From NCBI GenBank assembly GCA_037447655.1, contig JBBHKE010001694.1, forward strand, positions 186,001 to 250,000: a DNA stretch of 64,000 nucleotides, given 5' to 3'. Shown piece after piece: positions 34,906-45,936 of the stretch (its first letter is position 1; the number at the start of each line of letters is the position of its first letter). The notes beneath the pieces were generated by a model. The model was not told the DNA's origin. It worked only from the letters and a program-made list of their open reading frames with translations, and made no database searches. The position numbers were made by a program, and so were the translations under genes. The DNA comes from Zygnema cylindricum. Lineage: Eukaryota > Streptophyta > Zygnematophyceae > Zygnematales > Zygnemataceae.

Positions 34906-36660
34906 GGAAGATGAGTCTCTGAGCTTCACTGAGCAAGATGACACGGAATTGTTCACAATGGCGGCAGCAATGGAGGGCTCCAAGGATGCAGGATGGATCA
35001 TGGACACCGGAGCTTCGGCTCATATGTGCTAGAACAAAGCACTATTTACAAATCTAAAACAGACTCCTTTGAAGAATATTTATAATGCGTATAAAATGAG
35101 TGTCCATACATCTGCTCTGCTGATGTTCCTTTATCACTAGATGTAGGAGAAAAGTCTGTGGAAAGGACACTTCATAATGTCCTCTATGTCTCGGACTTCA
35201 AAAATAATATATTTTCCACTTCTTTGGTTAAGAGCAAAGGCTTTGAGGTCACTCTTAAATTGGGTAGGCACGTTGTAAGCAAGCTAGGAAAGAGAGCAGT
35301 GACAAGAACTATAGAGGAGAGCAAAATGTATCGGATGGACATGGCTGATTCTAAGGAAAATGATGTTTTGTACTCTGGTGTAATCTCTGCAAATGAATTA
35401 TGGCATAAGAGGTTAGGACATGTTCCTAATGACAACTTGACAAAGATGGTGAAAGCTGGGAAAATAGATGAAATTTCTCTCACAGATCAGCTAGTTAAAA
35501 CTTGTGATGGCTGCTCTTAGGAAAAATACATAAGTTGCTTTTTCCACAAATATCAGATCACAGGTCCACAAAAGTGTTGCAGATAATCCATTCGGATGTT
35601 TTAGGAAAAGCTCAGGTGCCCTTTGCTGGGGGGGTCCGTTTTATGGTTACTTTTACAGATGACTTTTCGAGATTCACAAAGGTCTATTTCATGAAAGAAA
35701 AGAGTGAAGTGTTTGAACACTTCAAACACTACAAAGCTTGGGCGGAGAAGCTGCATGGTGTTAGAATACTGGAACTCAAATCAGACAATGGGAAGAATAC
35801 ATCTCAAAAGAATTTGACAAGTTTTTGCTGGACGAAGTAATAAGTCGCCAGCTTACGGTTCCATACACTCCTCAGCAGATTGGAGTTTCAGAAAGACTAA
35901 ACAAGACTATAGCAGAATCTGCTAGATCTATGATAGTTGATAAAAATATAGATTTGAAATTCGGGGCTGAAGCCCTTAACTGTGCAGTCTATATCAAAAA
36001 TAGAATTGGTTCTAGATCTGTCGGTTCTAGATCTGTCGGTTCTAGATCTGTCATTACTTCACCTTTTGAACTTTCGACAGGTAGAAAACTAGATGTGGTC
36101 ATTTAGAGTTTTTGGAAATAAATGCTTTGTTTTAAACACATCACCCAATACTTGGAAAATGGAACCGAAAGGTCTACCAGGTATCTTTATGGGGTATGAT
36201 GATTGTTCTAAAGGCTACAGAGTATACGTCTTAGAAAAGCAGAAAGTCATTGTATCTAGGAACTTTATTCTCAAAGATGAGGAAGTTTCAGCTGATTTAT
36301 TTACTATGACAGACAAACAGGTTGAAGAAAAGTCACAAGAATATGTTATTTTCGATATTAAGAAAACAGTGTATTTTCCGGCAGTTCAACAACCTCTTGC
36401 GGATCCGGTGACTACGACACCTCAAGTTCCTCTTCAATCTCAGACGGAGCAAGCAGAACTGCTCCTAGAACAAACTCAACAAGCTCAAATGCCAACAAGG
36501 AACGGAAGACATCCATTGGTCTCCGCCTCAAAATTTCCAAGGGGAAGGAGATCTAACAGCCGCCTTCAGTCAAGTTCCCACTTTGCTTACTCTGCTAACG
36601 CAGGAGAACCTCAGACCATTCGGGATGCCTTCTCATCACCCGAAGAAACTCAGTAGATTG
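34906..36660 (+). pseudogene. R6 protease and integrase (broken)
   Basis: Protease: GWIMDTGASAHMC at about 34990-35029, immediately followed by TAG at 35030-35032, where a Trp codon is expected. Integrase: HKRLGHVPND near 35404, CDGCS then a stop near 35518, HSDVLGKAQ near 35593 and KSDNG near 35780 with a one-base deletion in the GGEY codons that shifts the frame. IGVSERLN near 35882 keeps the Glu. A 15-base unit (GSRSV) is repeated three times in frame at 36008-36052. From 36093 another frame carries the C-terminal part and a Gln-rich linker, ending at a TAG at 36654-36656. Confidence 0.87.
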
Positions 36661-38202
36661 AGGCGGCAAATGACGAAATGAAGTCCATAATGGAGGCTCA
36701 AACGTGGGAGTTGGTTGATCATCCGCCGGACCGAAAAGCCATGGGCAGCAAATGGGTTTTCAAAGTAAAACTAAACCCAGATGGCACCATTGAAAGGTAC
36801 AAAGCTAGACTTGTAGCCAAAGGCTACAATCAGAAATAAGGAATTGACTTTGAGGAGACATTCTCTCTAGTGTTAAGGTTTCTAACTGTCACAATTTAGC
36901 TCAGTTTAGCTGCTATTGAAAACATGGAAATGCATCAAATGGACGTTAAGACAACTTTCCTTCATGGAGAGCTGGAAGAAACTATTTATATGCAACAACC
37001 AAAAATGTATGCACATAAAAGAAAATAAAAGTTAGTCTGTAAATTGATGAAATCTTTGTATAGGCTAAAACAAGCTCCTAGACAATGGAACCTATATTAG
37101 ATGAGTTCCTCACTAAACTAGGCTTTAAAAAAATCAGTTCAAACCATTCTCTGTATGTTCTCCAAAGGAGGATGGAATAGTGTTCATTGTTATCTATGTA
37201 GAGGATGTGTGGCTTATCAGCAAATCCATTGATGAAATAAATAGGATTAAAACAGCTTTGAAATCCAGGTTTGAGATGAAAGATCTCGGTGAAGCCAAAT
37301 ACATCTTAGGGATACAAGTAGAGAGAGATAGAAGTTAAAGACAGATCATGTTAACTCACAAAAGAGGCTATAAGCCCCATGCTTGAAAAATTAGATATGA
37401 AATAAGCTAAACGATATGTCACTCCTATAGAATACAGACAGAAATTAGGAGTTGATTTTGAATCAGGCATTCTATTTGATAAGAGTCTAGATGCAGGGAA
37501 GGAGGATTTCATGGCCTCAAAACCATACAGGTAGGTAATTGGTAGCTTTATTTATTTCATGAACTGTACGAGACCAGATATAGCCGCTGCTGTTGGTGCA
37601 TTAAGCAGAAGTCTTCAAAATCCGAAAAAAGCAGACTGCGAAGCTGCAAAAAGAGTTCAAAGGTATCTTGCAAGGACCTAGAATCTTAAACTAGTCCTTC
37701 GAGGTGGAGAAGTCAAACTGAAGACCTGGAGCGATGCGAGTTATGGCAACATGCCCAGCAGGAAATCAACCACTGGATTCGTTCTACAGATTGGAAATAG
37801 AACCTGCTGTTGGAGCATCAAACTTCAAAAAGTAACCACCCAATCGACCATTGAGTCTGAATATATGGCAGCAAGTTCGACCCTCAAAGAACTCTTGTGG
37901 GTAAATGCACTTTTGCATGAATTGGGACACATGCAATCTGGTCCTTAAGTAATTTGGTGTGACAACTAGGCAGGAATCGCAATTGTCTCCAACACCAGTC
38001 ACCACTTTAAGAGTAAGCACATGGATGTCACACTGCATTTTGTCCGTGAAAAGGTGTTTGCAAAGGTCATTAAATTATGTTATTTGCCGGATGAAAATAT
38101 ACTTGTAGATATACTTACTAAAGCTCTACCTGCGCCTAAATTACAATTTTCCAGACAGGCTGATGGACTAAGTGAGTAACTGAGTCTAAAGCGTTAGCAC
38201 AG
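36661..38202 (+). pseudogene. R6 reverse transcriptase and RNase H (broken)
   Basis: Reverse transcriptase: GSKWVFKVKLNPDGTIERYKARLVAKG near 36750 (shown in pieces), MHQMDVKTTFLHGELEE near 36930, then YVEDVWLIS near 37193, so the first Asp of YVDD is Glu. RNase H: LKTWSDASYGNMPSRKSTTGF near 37720-37780, STIESEYMAASS near 37842, WCDN near 37957, HVTLHFVREKV near 38030. There are many stops and small indels. The stretch just before the LTR ends GCGTTAGCACAG, so the purine tract is degraded. Confidence 0.85.
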
Positions 38203-39211
38203 TGTTGTTTCTAAAAGTTTTATCCTCAGTAGATAGAGTTGTGAGAGGAGATATGTAACTTAGAATGTTTGTGGATTAAGCTTGGTGTAATACTTACCTT
38301 AAATATTATGACAATGTAGAAGTAACTCTAACACTATTTGTATGGTCAAATAGACACGCGTCAACATTTCAGACTATGCAGGAAGTGCGAAATGGACCTG
38401 GACACATGGCATCTATCAGACGAGTGAATTCGGGAAATCAGGCGGACGGAAAGTGAAACCGGACATTTGGAAATACAAATGTGAAAGTTAAATACGAGAC
38501 GTTGATTACGATCAGACTAAATAGAAATTCAGTGGGGGCCACGAATGATGAGGTGTTTCGTAAGCAACCCAGCTATACGTACAAAGTATACCACAGTGGG
38601 CTGGACCCATCTACAGTTGCTGACTAAGCAAACAACATTTGGTGTACGACATCAATTTGTGAATATCTGATAGAATAAGATTTGTACTGTAGTGGATTAG
38701 TAAATAGTGTTTCACTATTTAGTTTTAGGCTAGTTGCAATTTGGTTTTTGGAAGTACATTAGCATACTTTTTCGTACTACAGTACAGTACCTATATTATG
38801 GATACTGACTCGTATTACGGAAATTGACTCCTGATTAGTTGATGAGCAGTAGACATTGTTTCAGTGTATAAAGTTTAGGACTTAGAAATATTTTGTAATC
38901 CAGTATTGGGATAAGGGATTCTAAAGTAGTTTTTGGGAAACTTGCAGCCCCTGTATCTTATGGTTTACTGGGTCAATTTGGCTGTAACTTTGGGTGTTGA
39001 CACTGAGTATGCTGAGTATATTGTATGTTGAGTTTTGTGTAATTTGGACCGTGAGTCAGGATCTATAGTGTGTTGAAGTTCAATAATTGTGAGGAAGTAG
39101 TGTGGTAACATACAGTGTTTGTGAGGACTTTTTGAAAAGCTTCTGTTTAGTTATGTCTACTTCTACTACTACTGCTGCAGCTCCCCTTGCACCAATGGTC
39201 ATAGAAAAACA
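38203..39211 (+). repeat. R6 3' LTR (beta type)
   Basis: 1009 bp, TGTTGTTTCTAAAAG to TCATAGAAAAACA. TATAAAG at 38867-38873 and TAGGACTTAGA at 38876-38886. The in-LTR gag start (ATGTCTACTTCTACTACT) is near 39153. It is followed by tatat and then the rest of the R1 LTR. Confidence 0.92.
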
Positions 39212-39216
39212 TATAT

Positions 39217-40041
39217 TGTATGTGATAAATATTTAAATAGTGACGCGACGACACATACTGAACAAAATAAACATGAAATTTACAGTACCCCACGAAATAA
39301 TGTACCATATGAAATAAACAAAACTACGTCTAAATTTAATGGACAAAATCAAATGTCGTTCCCGATTGACGGCAATGGTCAACACGAAATGACGACCCTA
39401 GAAATTCAAAGGTTAACACGAAACGACGATTGTAGAATTTCAACAATCAACAAATATTATTCGGCGCACCGTGAGGATCGCACGATCAGCATTCGTCATC
39501 GAATTACGAACAGACGCCACGCGTGAGTGCTTGCATGCCGAAAAGACTTTTTGGGAGCACTTCCACAAAGTGTAGGAAAACTGACACATGGCACCATCCC
39601 ATAGGATGTTAGAGAACGAAGGGACAGAACGAGGACGACTTATTTGCCACGTGGCAGACCGAGAGTGGTGCCGCATAATTCCGTACATAAAGTACGGCGG
39701 TTACTGTACTTTGTATATACATTATATAGTGTATGATAATTTGATTGGTTTAGAGGGGCTATGGGTAGGTTCTTAGGACTTAGAATTTTTTTTTTGAAAG
39801 CCCTCTCTCCCAAAGGCCATTTGTATAAATTCACTATCTTTGAATAGCCATAACATAATGCTCAGAGACTCTTTTTGCTGCGAAATTAGGGGAGTCCAAG
39901 CTACACAAACGGGTAGCCGGTCAGAGTTTTTGTGTGCCAGGGTGGAACTTATTCATTGCCAAAGTCAAAAGTGCAAATATTATCCTATAGGCTTCATATA
40001 AGTTGGACATTCTATATACCAATGGACGTCACAGAATTACA
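39217..40041 (+). repeat. R1 3' LTR, second part
   Basis: Continues the R1 LTR after R6. It has alpha-like landmarks: GTACATAAAGTACGG near 39682, TAGGACTTAGA at 39774-39784, a CTCTCTCCCAAAG segment, GACTCTTTTTGCT, and the end ATGGACGTCACAGAATTACA, which aligns with the alpha end ATGGAGGTCTCAGAGTTGCA. The block of nested retrotransposons ends here. Confidence 0.75.
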
Positions 40042-42592
40042 AGACATGTTAGTAGAAGCAAACCCAAAAGGAAAACGTATCAGAATAGATCAATACTATA
40101 AGATATGTAACTACAAATGAAAGATGTTTTTCGACCTGACACTCATATACTACATGCAAATCAACGACAATAAAACACACCACACCTTACACTTCACTTA
40201 GTGCTCTCATTTCATTAACTTCGTGTAGAATGTACTTTCTGTATCAAACTGATCATTGATTATTGAACTAAATACTCTAAAGATCCTGAAAACATCTAAA
40301 ATTTATGTACAAGGTTCACATAAAGATCAACAAACAAAATCCTAAGTGCTTGGACCAAAATTGTCTAGTCACAATATCTATACCCTAAAATCCGGGAGAT
40401 ATGTTTCACGTCTACATTCAATGGGGGTCGTACACACTAATTTACTCAAAGATAACTACTCGAGTAGATACTACAAAAAACCACACTAAATCTAATTAAT
40501 GTTGAATTGTTGGTAGTCCAACAATATTTCAAGTCCTAGACTCTAAGTTTTAAGACTTACTAAAGCTTACTTTGCAATAACTTTACCTTTTTTATATGAA
40601 AATTGAAAATGGACAAAATATTGGTGTTTTTGAACTATTTTTACCAAAAATCAAAAACAAAATAATGGTGTTTTTGTACTATTTTTACCAAAAAATGTTG
40701 AATCTTTATTTCGTAAAAAATAATATATTACATTTTGAAGTATCTTTATATTTTTTATATAAAAATTGAAAAAAAATTGTGCATTATGAACAATAAACAA
40801 AAACAAAAGCAAAGCTGAACATACAAATGTAACAAAGTTATGAACTACTTTGTAACACCTTTACGTAAACAATTTTAATAACGGCTCGGATTAGATCACT
40901 AACTATAAAAACTACCATTAAAATTCTATAAAAATTAACATCAAAATTTTATGACTTATGTCTTATGATCAATCATACTAAGTTTGTCTATAGCAAAAAA
41001 AAAACCAATTTTAACTTGTGAAACACTTTACTTATTTATTAATTTCATAATTGAACGCCTTGTACTTATAATAAACAATGAAATGACGTACAAAAAAACT
41101 ACGCAATTAAATGACGTGGAGTAAGACCAACACCAAAATTTTATAAATTATGTCTTATGATTAATCATACTAGGTTTGTCTATAGAAGAAAAAAAACAAT
41201 TTTAACATGTGAAACGCTTTTCTTTCTCGTTAATTTGATAACTGAACGCCTTGTATTTATAAGAAAAACAATGAAATCACGTACAAAAAAACTACCAATG
41301 AAATGGCGTGAAGAAAGATCACTTAGCAACATTGACGAGCGTAAATAAAGTCGCGAGAAACACTCTTTAAAGTACAAGCACATAAACGCATAATAATATG
41401 CATATAAACTCAAAAAGTGTTTTATAAAAAATGAGTACTCGTAAAGGAAAAAATGAGAAGTTGTAATTAAAGAAATATGTATAACACATGTTGTAATTCT
41501 AGTGGTTGTATGTCGAAAAAATTAGGAAAAAATTATATCTCGAACAATTTAATAAACTATTTTACGTAGACTTTTCGAAAAAAATACGAAGGGATCAGAT
41601 CAAAATCTTGGTATTTTTTGCGGATCTAAACAAAATGATTCAAAGAAACTATGAACCTCAACGAATGGAAAGACCTTATCGATTGCTTGAGTATGTAGGA
41701 AACGCAAAGACTAAACGTTTGTTAACATTGATGAAATCAGATCAAATGGTAAAACAAAATTGAGCTTCTCAAAAAGAAAACTATGTCAAAGAAAGTGGAT
41801 AACCGTTCGAATCAAGTCGTGAAGCTAAGTAAAGAGGCACGTCGACGATGGGGTAAAGTAGAACGACATATGACTCAATCCGTGTGTTTTGATGAAACGA
41901 CTTTGAATCCTCCCTCAAATTTGTGGTAAAGACCCTAAAAGAGGCGAGCACTTGTAGCTTCCTTATTGGGTGATAAATCAATACACAACAGGAAAACAAT
42001 GGAATTATGTACCACACAACGCCATTAGTGATATTGTCTACATGTAACGATAACCAAAATTGATAAACAAGTTAAAAAAGTTCTAGAAGATGGTGAGGAA
42101 TACGAATATATAATATTTGAGGAGGGTAGCTGAAGTGGTAAAACCGAAGAACGTTAAAGAACATATTATAATGCGAGACATTTGAGAACGGGTCTTCGCG
42201 CACCTGAGGTGGAGTACAACGTTCGAGGGCAGGAGTTAAATTGTTGGGTGGGCTATTGGACATGCTTTCATATGCCTTGTTAGACCCTTAACTACAAAAT
42301 ATATATTTTTGACAGAGAAGGAAAAGCACCCAAAAGATCTCTTTCGTGAGTGGGAGTCGCAAATTTGAAGGTGTCAACATCACCGAAGAGACCTCCAAGA
42401 GGAAAGACAAAACAAATCGGTTGAGGATAAATGACACGAACTAAATGAAAAAAAATGGTTTATAAGGGACGATGCAAGTTGCACATTTTGGAAGATAACA
42501 TTGTGGTTAACGGTGTTGAAAGTGTTAGCCATGTTCACTTGGATGACCGCGGAATCTGGATGTTCATCTTAAAAAGCTTTGACGCCATGAAG

Positions 42593-42759
42593 AAATGCCT
42601 CACAACTTCTTTCAATAACAACACCAAAATGTTGTGGCGAAAAACGGTCGGTGTGGCCCTTTGGTGTAAGATGTAACAAATGCCTCGCAACTTCTTTTAA
42701 TAACAACACTAAAATATTGTGGCGAAAAATGGTCGTTGGGGCCCTTTGGTGTAAGATGC
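42593..42759. repeat. Tandem duplication, two units of 85 bp
   Basis: AAATGCCTC(A/G)CAACTTCTTT begins each unit (42593 and 42678), and TTTGGTGTAAGATG ends each. The units differ by a handful of substitutions. No coding role is visible. Confidence 0.85.
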
Positions 42760-43514
42760 ATACAGTACGGGCCACTAAACGGTAAAAAATATTCGATAAC
42801 TATACGAAAGATTCCCCCAACAATATTTAGAAAACCACAAGTCATGTCGCGGAGAGAAGCGATACAATATGGTAAGGTGTCCACGAGCTAGCTCATAATC
42901 GACTTTTAAAAGAAGATGAAACCATAAGATATGGTATTTTGCATGATTGTACACCAATATGGTCATTAACATTAAGGAATCATTAACCTATGGTGTTCTT
43001 GGTAAGGAAGTTGTAGAGTTTTAAAGGGTTGTTTTCCGAGTTTTTTTCGTGATTGTACGGCGGAAGCTGTGTTCAAATCCTAGTTGTCCAATTCGTACGG
43101 ACTTCGACTTTTTCCCGAAAACTACGCAGTATTTGATTGTTTCGTAGTTTTCGCAAATTTCGTACTTACTGAAATATACAATAACTTACTAGAATGTACC
43201 TTAGAATCCCTAAAATCCTACTTAAATAACCCTAAAATGCACAGAAGTGGAATAGAATGCCAATAAATGTACGGCAATGCAGCGTAGCTCTACTGAATAA
43301 TACGGGATCGTACGACAACGTACCCTAAAAATTGTAAAATAAATAACTGTAATGCGTACGGAGAAATACGAATACTGTAGGGAAATGTACAAAAAATCTA
43401 AAACAATTGGAACTAAATATACGGAATGTACTAAAATGTACCCTAAAAACCTTAAAATCCCCTAAAACTCTTAAATAACCCTAAAATGTATTAACATATA
43501 CGAACACTGTACAA

Positions 43515-43541
43515 ACACACACACACACACACACACACACA
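43515..43541. repeat. AC dinucleotide microsatellite
   Basis: About 13 AC units in a row. It lies just before the left end of the inverted-repeat element at 43568. Confidence 0.95.
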
Positions 43542-43567
43542 TAATGTACATTACATAGTAATCGTTA

Positions 43568-45377
43568 CACCGCCAATCGTTATTAGCGTATATAACGCTA
43601 ATTGGGTTCCCTCAAATTCCGACCCAAAATCTCAAATATAATCAATAATTTTATTTTTTCTCCACGTCTTTTAAAGTTCTCTTTCAATTAGCGTTAATAA
43701 CAAAAGTACATTGGGATTTAAATAGTATGTGTACGGTCAGTGTCAGACCGTACAAAAATGTACCTTTTTAAGTGAAAAAATACACAAAATAATTTAACAT
43801 AGGCGAGCGCGCATGTGAATGTGCACTGGAAGAAAGTGAAAATTTTAATTGACATGAAATAGTCTAATAAGTACAGACAGTAAAATTACGCAACGACGTA
43901 CGATTTGAAAGATTTTGTACTGGTATCTATATTAGTGTAAGCATACTTAGGGGGTATTTTTTATTTTTTTTTAAAACCCAAATTAGCATTAGGGTGAAGT
44001 TCCATAAGACGTTGATGTAATCATACGTACGGCCAACTCTACAGAGCGGGTTGATTGAGTCGATGTTCCATTACGAAGAGTTTGTAAACCACGTGTTCTA
44101 AATTTATTGGCACCACGTAAGCTACGATCCGATATTGAATATCCTTAAGATTTTTAGCACCGACAAACTTTACTTCAAATCTTAACTTGCATACCATGTA
44201 CATACGTAACGAAGTCATCATACAACATCATACGACAGAAGGTTGTTATACTTTTTGCATATGTCGGTCTTCTGCGCCAGCTCATTTTTTACGTTTCCTG
44301 TTTTTAAACATAATAAAAGTCTTTTGACAAAAATAGTGTTACAAACAAAAGGTACTGAAAATAGAGTAACGAAAGAGAGTTACGAAATTACATTTTATTT
44401 TCGGTTATATTTTCGAAAGAGCGTGTCATGTGAATATTTCGTCAATTTTCATTGTTTTTACATCATGTCACGTAGCTTAATCGTCCAACGTGTCACGATT
44501 TATTTTTTCTGTATATGCCAACCCACCTCGTAGAGGTAGGTTGACTTATACAGAGAAAAATGAAGCGAACGCCTCGCGGATGAATATCTGACGGTCAGTA
44601 TTACCTCCCATACCTTCGAAGAGTATTGGCAAGAATCTTTGTAATGCTGTTTTTCGTATAAAATCAAAATAAGCGGTACGGTTTGGTACGGATAGTCGCA
44701 GATTTTTGTAAACTACACCGCGAATTGTAATTAGAGTTATGTACGCTAATTCCGTCATCCCAAATTTTGATTCCTTCACCATAAATAGAGTACATTATTC
44801 CTAATTATTCTTTATGTTATTTAAGGTACTTTTTGAACGAGCGTTAATAACTCTAATACAATGTTGTTTTAAATAGTGTGGCGTACGGTCGGTGCCTGAC
44901 CGTGCAAAATTGTACTTTATTAAGTAAAAAAGTACAAATAATGATTTAGTATAGGCCGTTTTCATGCAATTGCGTTTTAACAAATCGTGAATGCAAATGT
45001 CATAATGGCGTGAAACTGTACGTTTTGTGAGATTCTGTAATTGTACATAATTTACAGTGGATATATTCAGCGCCCAAATTTACGCCTAAATTAGAGATAT
45101 GATAAATTAGAGTAAAATTCCGTTTTGAAAAAGTTATATCACACAAATTAGAGTAAATAACTCTAATTATTTTTTTTACTTTTTTTACTCTAATTTTTTC
45201 TTTACTCTAATTACGATTCGCGGTGTACCACACTTTCCGGCTGATGGAACGTTACTCTTAGTAAAAAATTAGAATATATGTTTTTTTTGAAAAAATATCA
45301 AATTCCCAATTAGAGTTTATAACGCTAATTATTTTTTTACGCTATTTATTCTTTGACGCTAATAGCGATTGGCGGTG
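43568..45377. mobile_element. M2: TA-flanked inverted-repeat element containing M1
   Basis: The left end CACCGCCAATCGTTATTAGC and the inverted right end CACCGCCAATCGCTATTAGC differ at one base in twenty, and both ends are flanked by TA (43566-43567 and 45378-45379). Without M1 it is about 1.3 kb. Inside is a perfect hairpin, TGTACGGTC (43730-43738) and GACCGTACA (43746-43754). No transposase is seen, so it is non-autonomous. TA flanks fit Tc1/mariner-type transposition, which is an inference. Confidence 0.72.
44716..45225. mobile_element. M1: 510 bp TA-flanked inverted-repeat element nested in M2
   Basis: The left end CACCGCGAATTGTAATTAGA and inverted right end CACCGCGAATCGTAATTAGA match at 19 of 20 bases. 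TA occurs on both sides (44714-44715, 45226-45227). It shares internal sequence with M2: the AGCGTTAATAAC...AAATAGTGTG...TACGGTC...GACCGT block is at 43689-43755 in M2 and 44831-44908 in M1. It is therefore the same family, a younger copy inside an older one. Confidence 0.75.
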
Positions 45378-45428
45378 TAGTTTACTCCGTGCGTTTTATG
45401 CGCATAGGACGTCTATGGTTCAAATCAT

Positions 45429-45922
45429 AGTTCAAAAGTAGGTTAAAGTAGGCCCATACAATATGCCTATTGTAGAAAAACATACAATATGACCTTAAGA
45501 CCCATATTGTATTGGTCGCAAAATGAAAAAAAAATAGTAACAGGGTTGAGTTGCACATCGATCGACAGAGAATTAAACGTCATGTCTAAATTTTGAAAAA
45601 CATTCGGACAAAAAAAAAATATTCTGTGAGTTTTGAGGTTTTTTTAATTTAAACCGTCAGATTTAGACGATCGGACGGTCGTTGATCAAATTAGCGATCT
45701 AAGACGATCACATGAAAAGCCCGTAACACAACTCATCCTACGCCGTGTCAGTCCGCAAAAAAATTTCGTCCGGCGGCGTGCGATACGTCATATTCGTACG
45801 TTCGTACAAGAGTGTGCACAAACGCACACACATACAGTGCCTACTCTACGCGAGTTTTGTGCCAACTGCCAAGTCTTGTGCGCCTACCAAAGGCCTACCA
45901 TAAAAACACCTACTTTTGAACT
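45429..45922. mobile_element. M3: 494 bp inverted-repeat element with a long flanking direct repeat
   Basis: The ends AGTTCAAAAGTAGGT and its complement are perfect over 15 bases. They are flanked on each side by ATGGTTCAAATCAT (45415-45428 and 45923-45936). The direct repeat can be extended to 20 bases because the element ends resemble the flank. No coding capacity. The family is unknown. Confidence 0.65.
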
Positions 45923-45936
45923 ATGGTTCAAATCAT

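Larger units (their letters stand above)
25979..39211 (+). mobile_element. R6: beta-type Ty1/copia element, split by R7
   Basis: The LTRs start TGTTGTTT(T/C)TAAAA and end TCATAGAAAAACA. The target duplication tatat is exact (25974-25978 and 39212-39216). R7 lies in its 5' LTR. Without R7 it is about 6.2 kb. LTRs differ at about one base in ten in the part compared. The coding region is broken by many stops. Confidence 0.93.
24685..40041 (+). mobile_element. R1: outermost Ty1/copia element, only the 3' third visible
   Basis: R1 consists of reverse transcriptase and RNase H remains at 24685-25719 and a 3' LTR at 25720-25978 plus 39217-40041. R2 interrupts it on the left and R6 inside the LTR. 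Its 5' part should lie left of the window. The LTR end at 40041 is the right edge of the retrotransposon block; the following bases agaca are the expected target copy. It is distantly related to the alpha family by protein and LTR landmarks. Confidence 0.8.
40042..43567. other. AT-rich intergenic region without recognisable genes
   Basis: Very AT-rich sequence. Short frames (the longest about 85 codons, at 41506) have no recognisable motif. Two related segments (AAATTTTATGACTTATGTCTTATGATCAATC near 40950 and its relative near 41135, given here only as location) hint at an old local duplication. A small tandem duplication and a microsatellite are listed separately. Confidence 0.6.

Noticed and set aside
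41506-41763. An 85-codon frame in the AT-rich region
   Set aside because: No recognisable motif, and no homologous neighbour or splice context; it could occur by chance.
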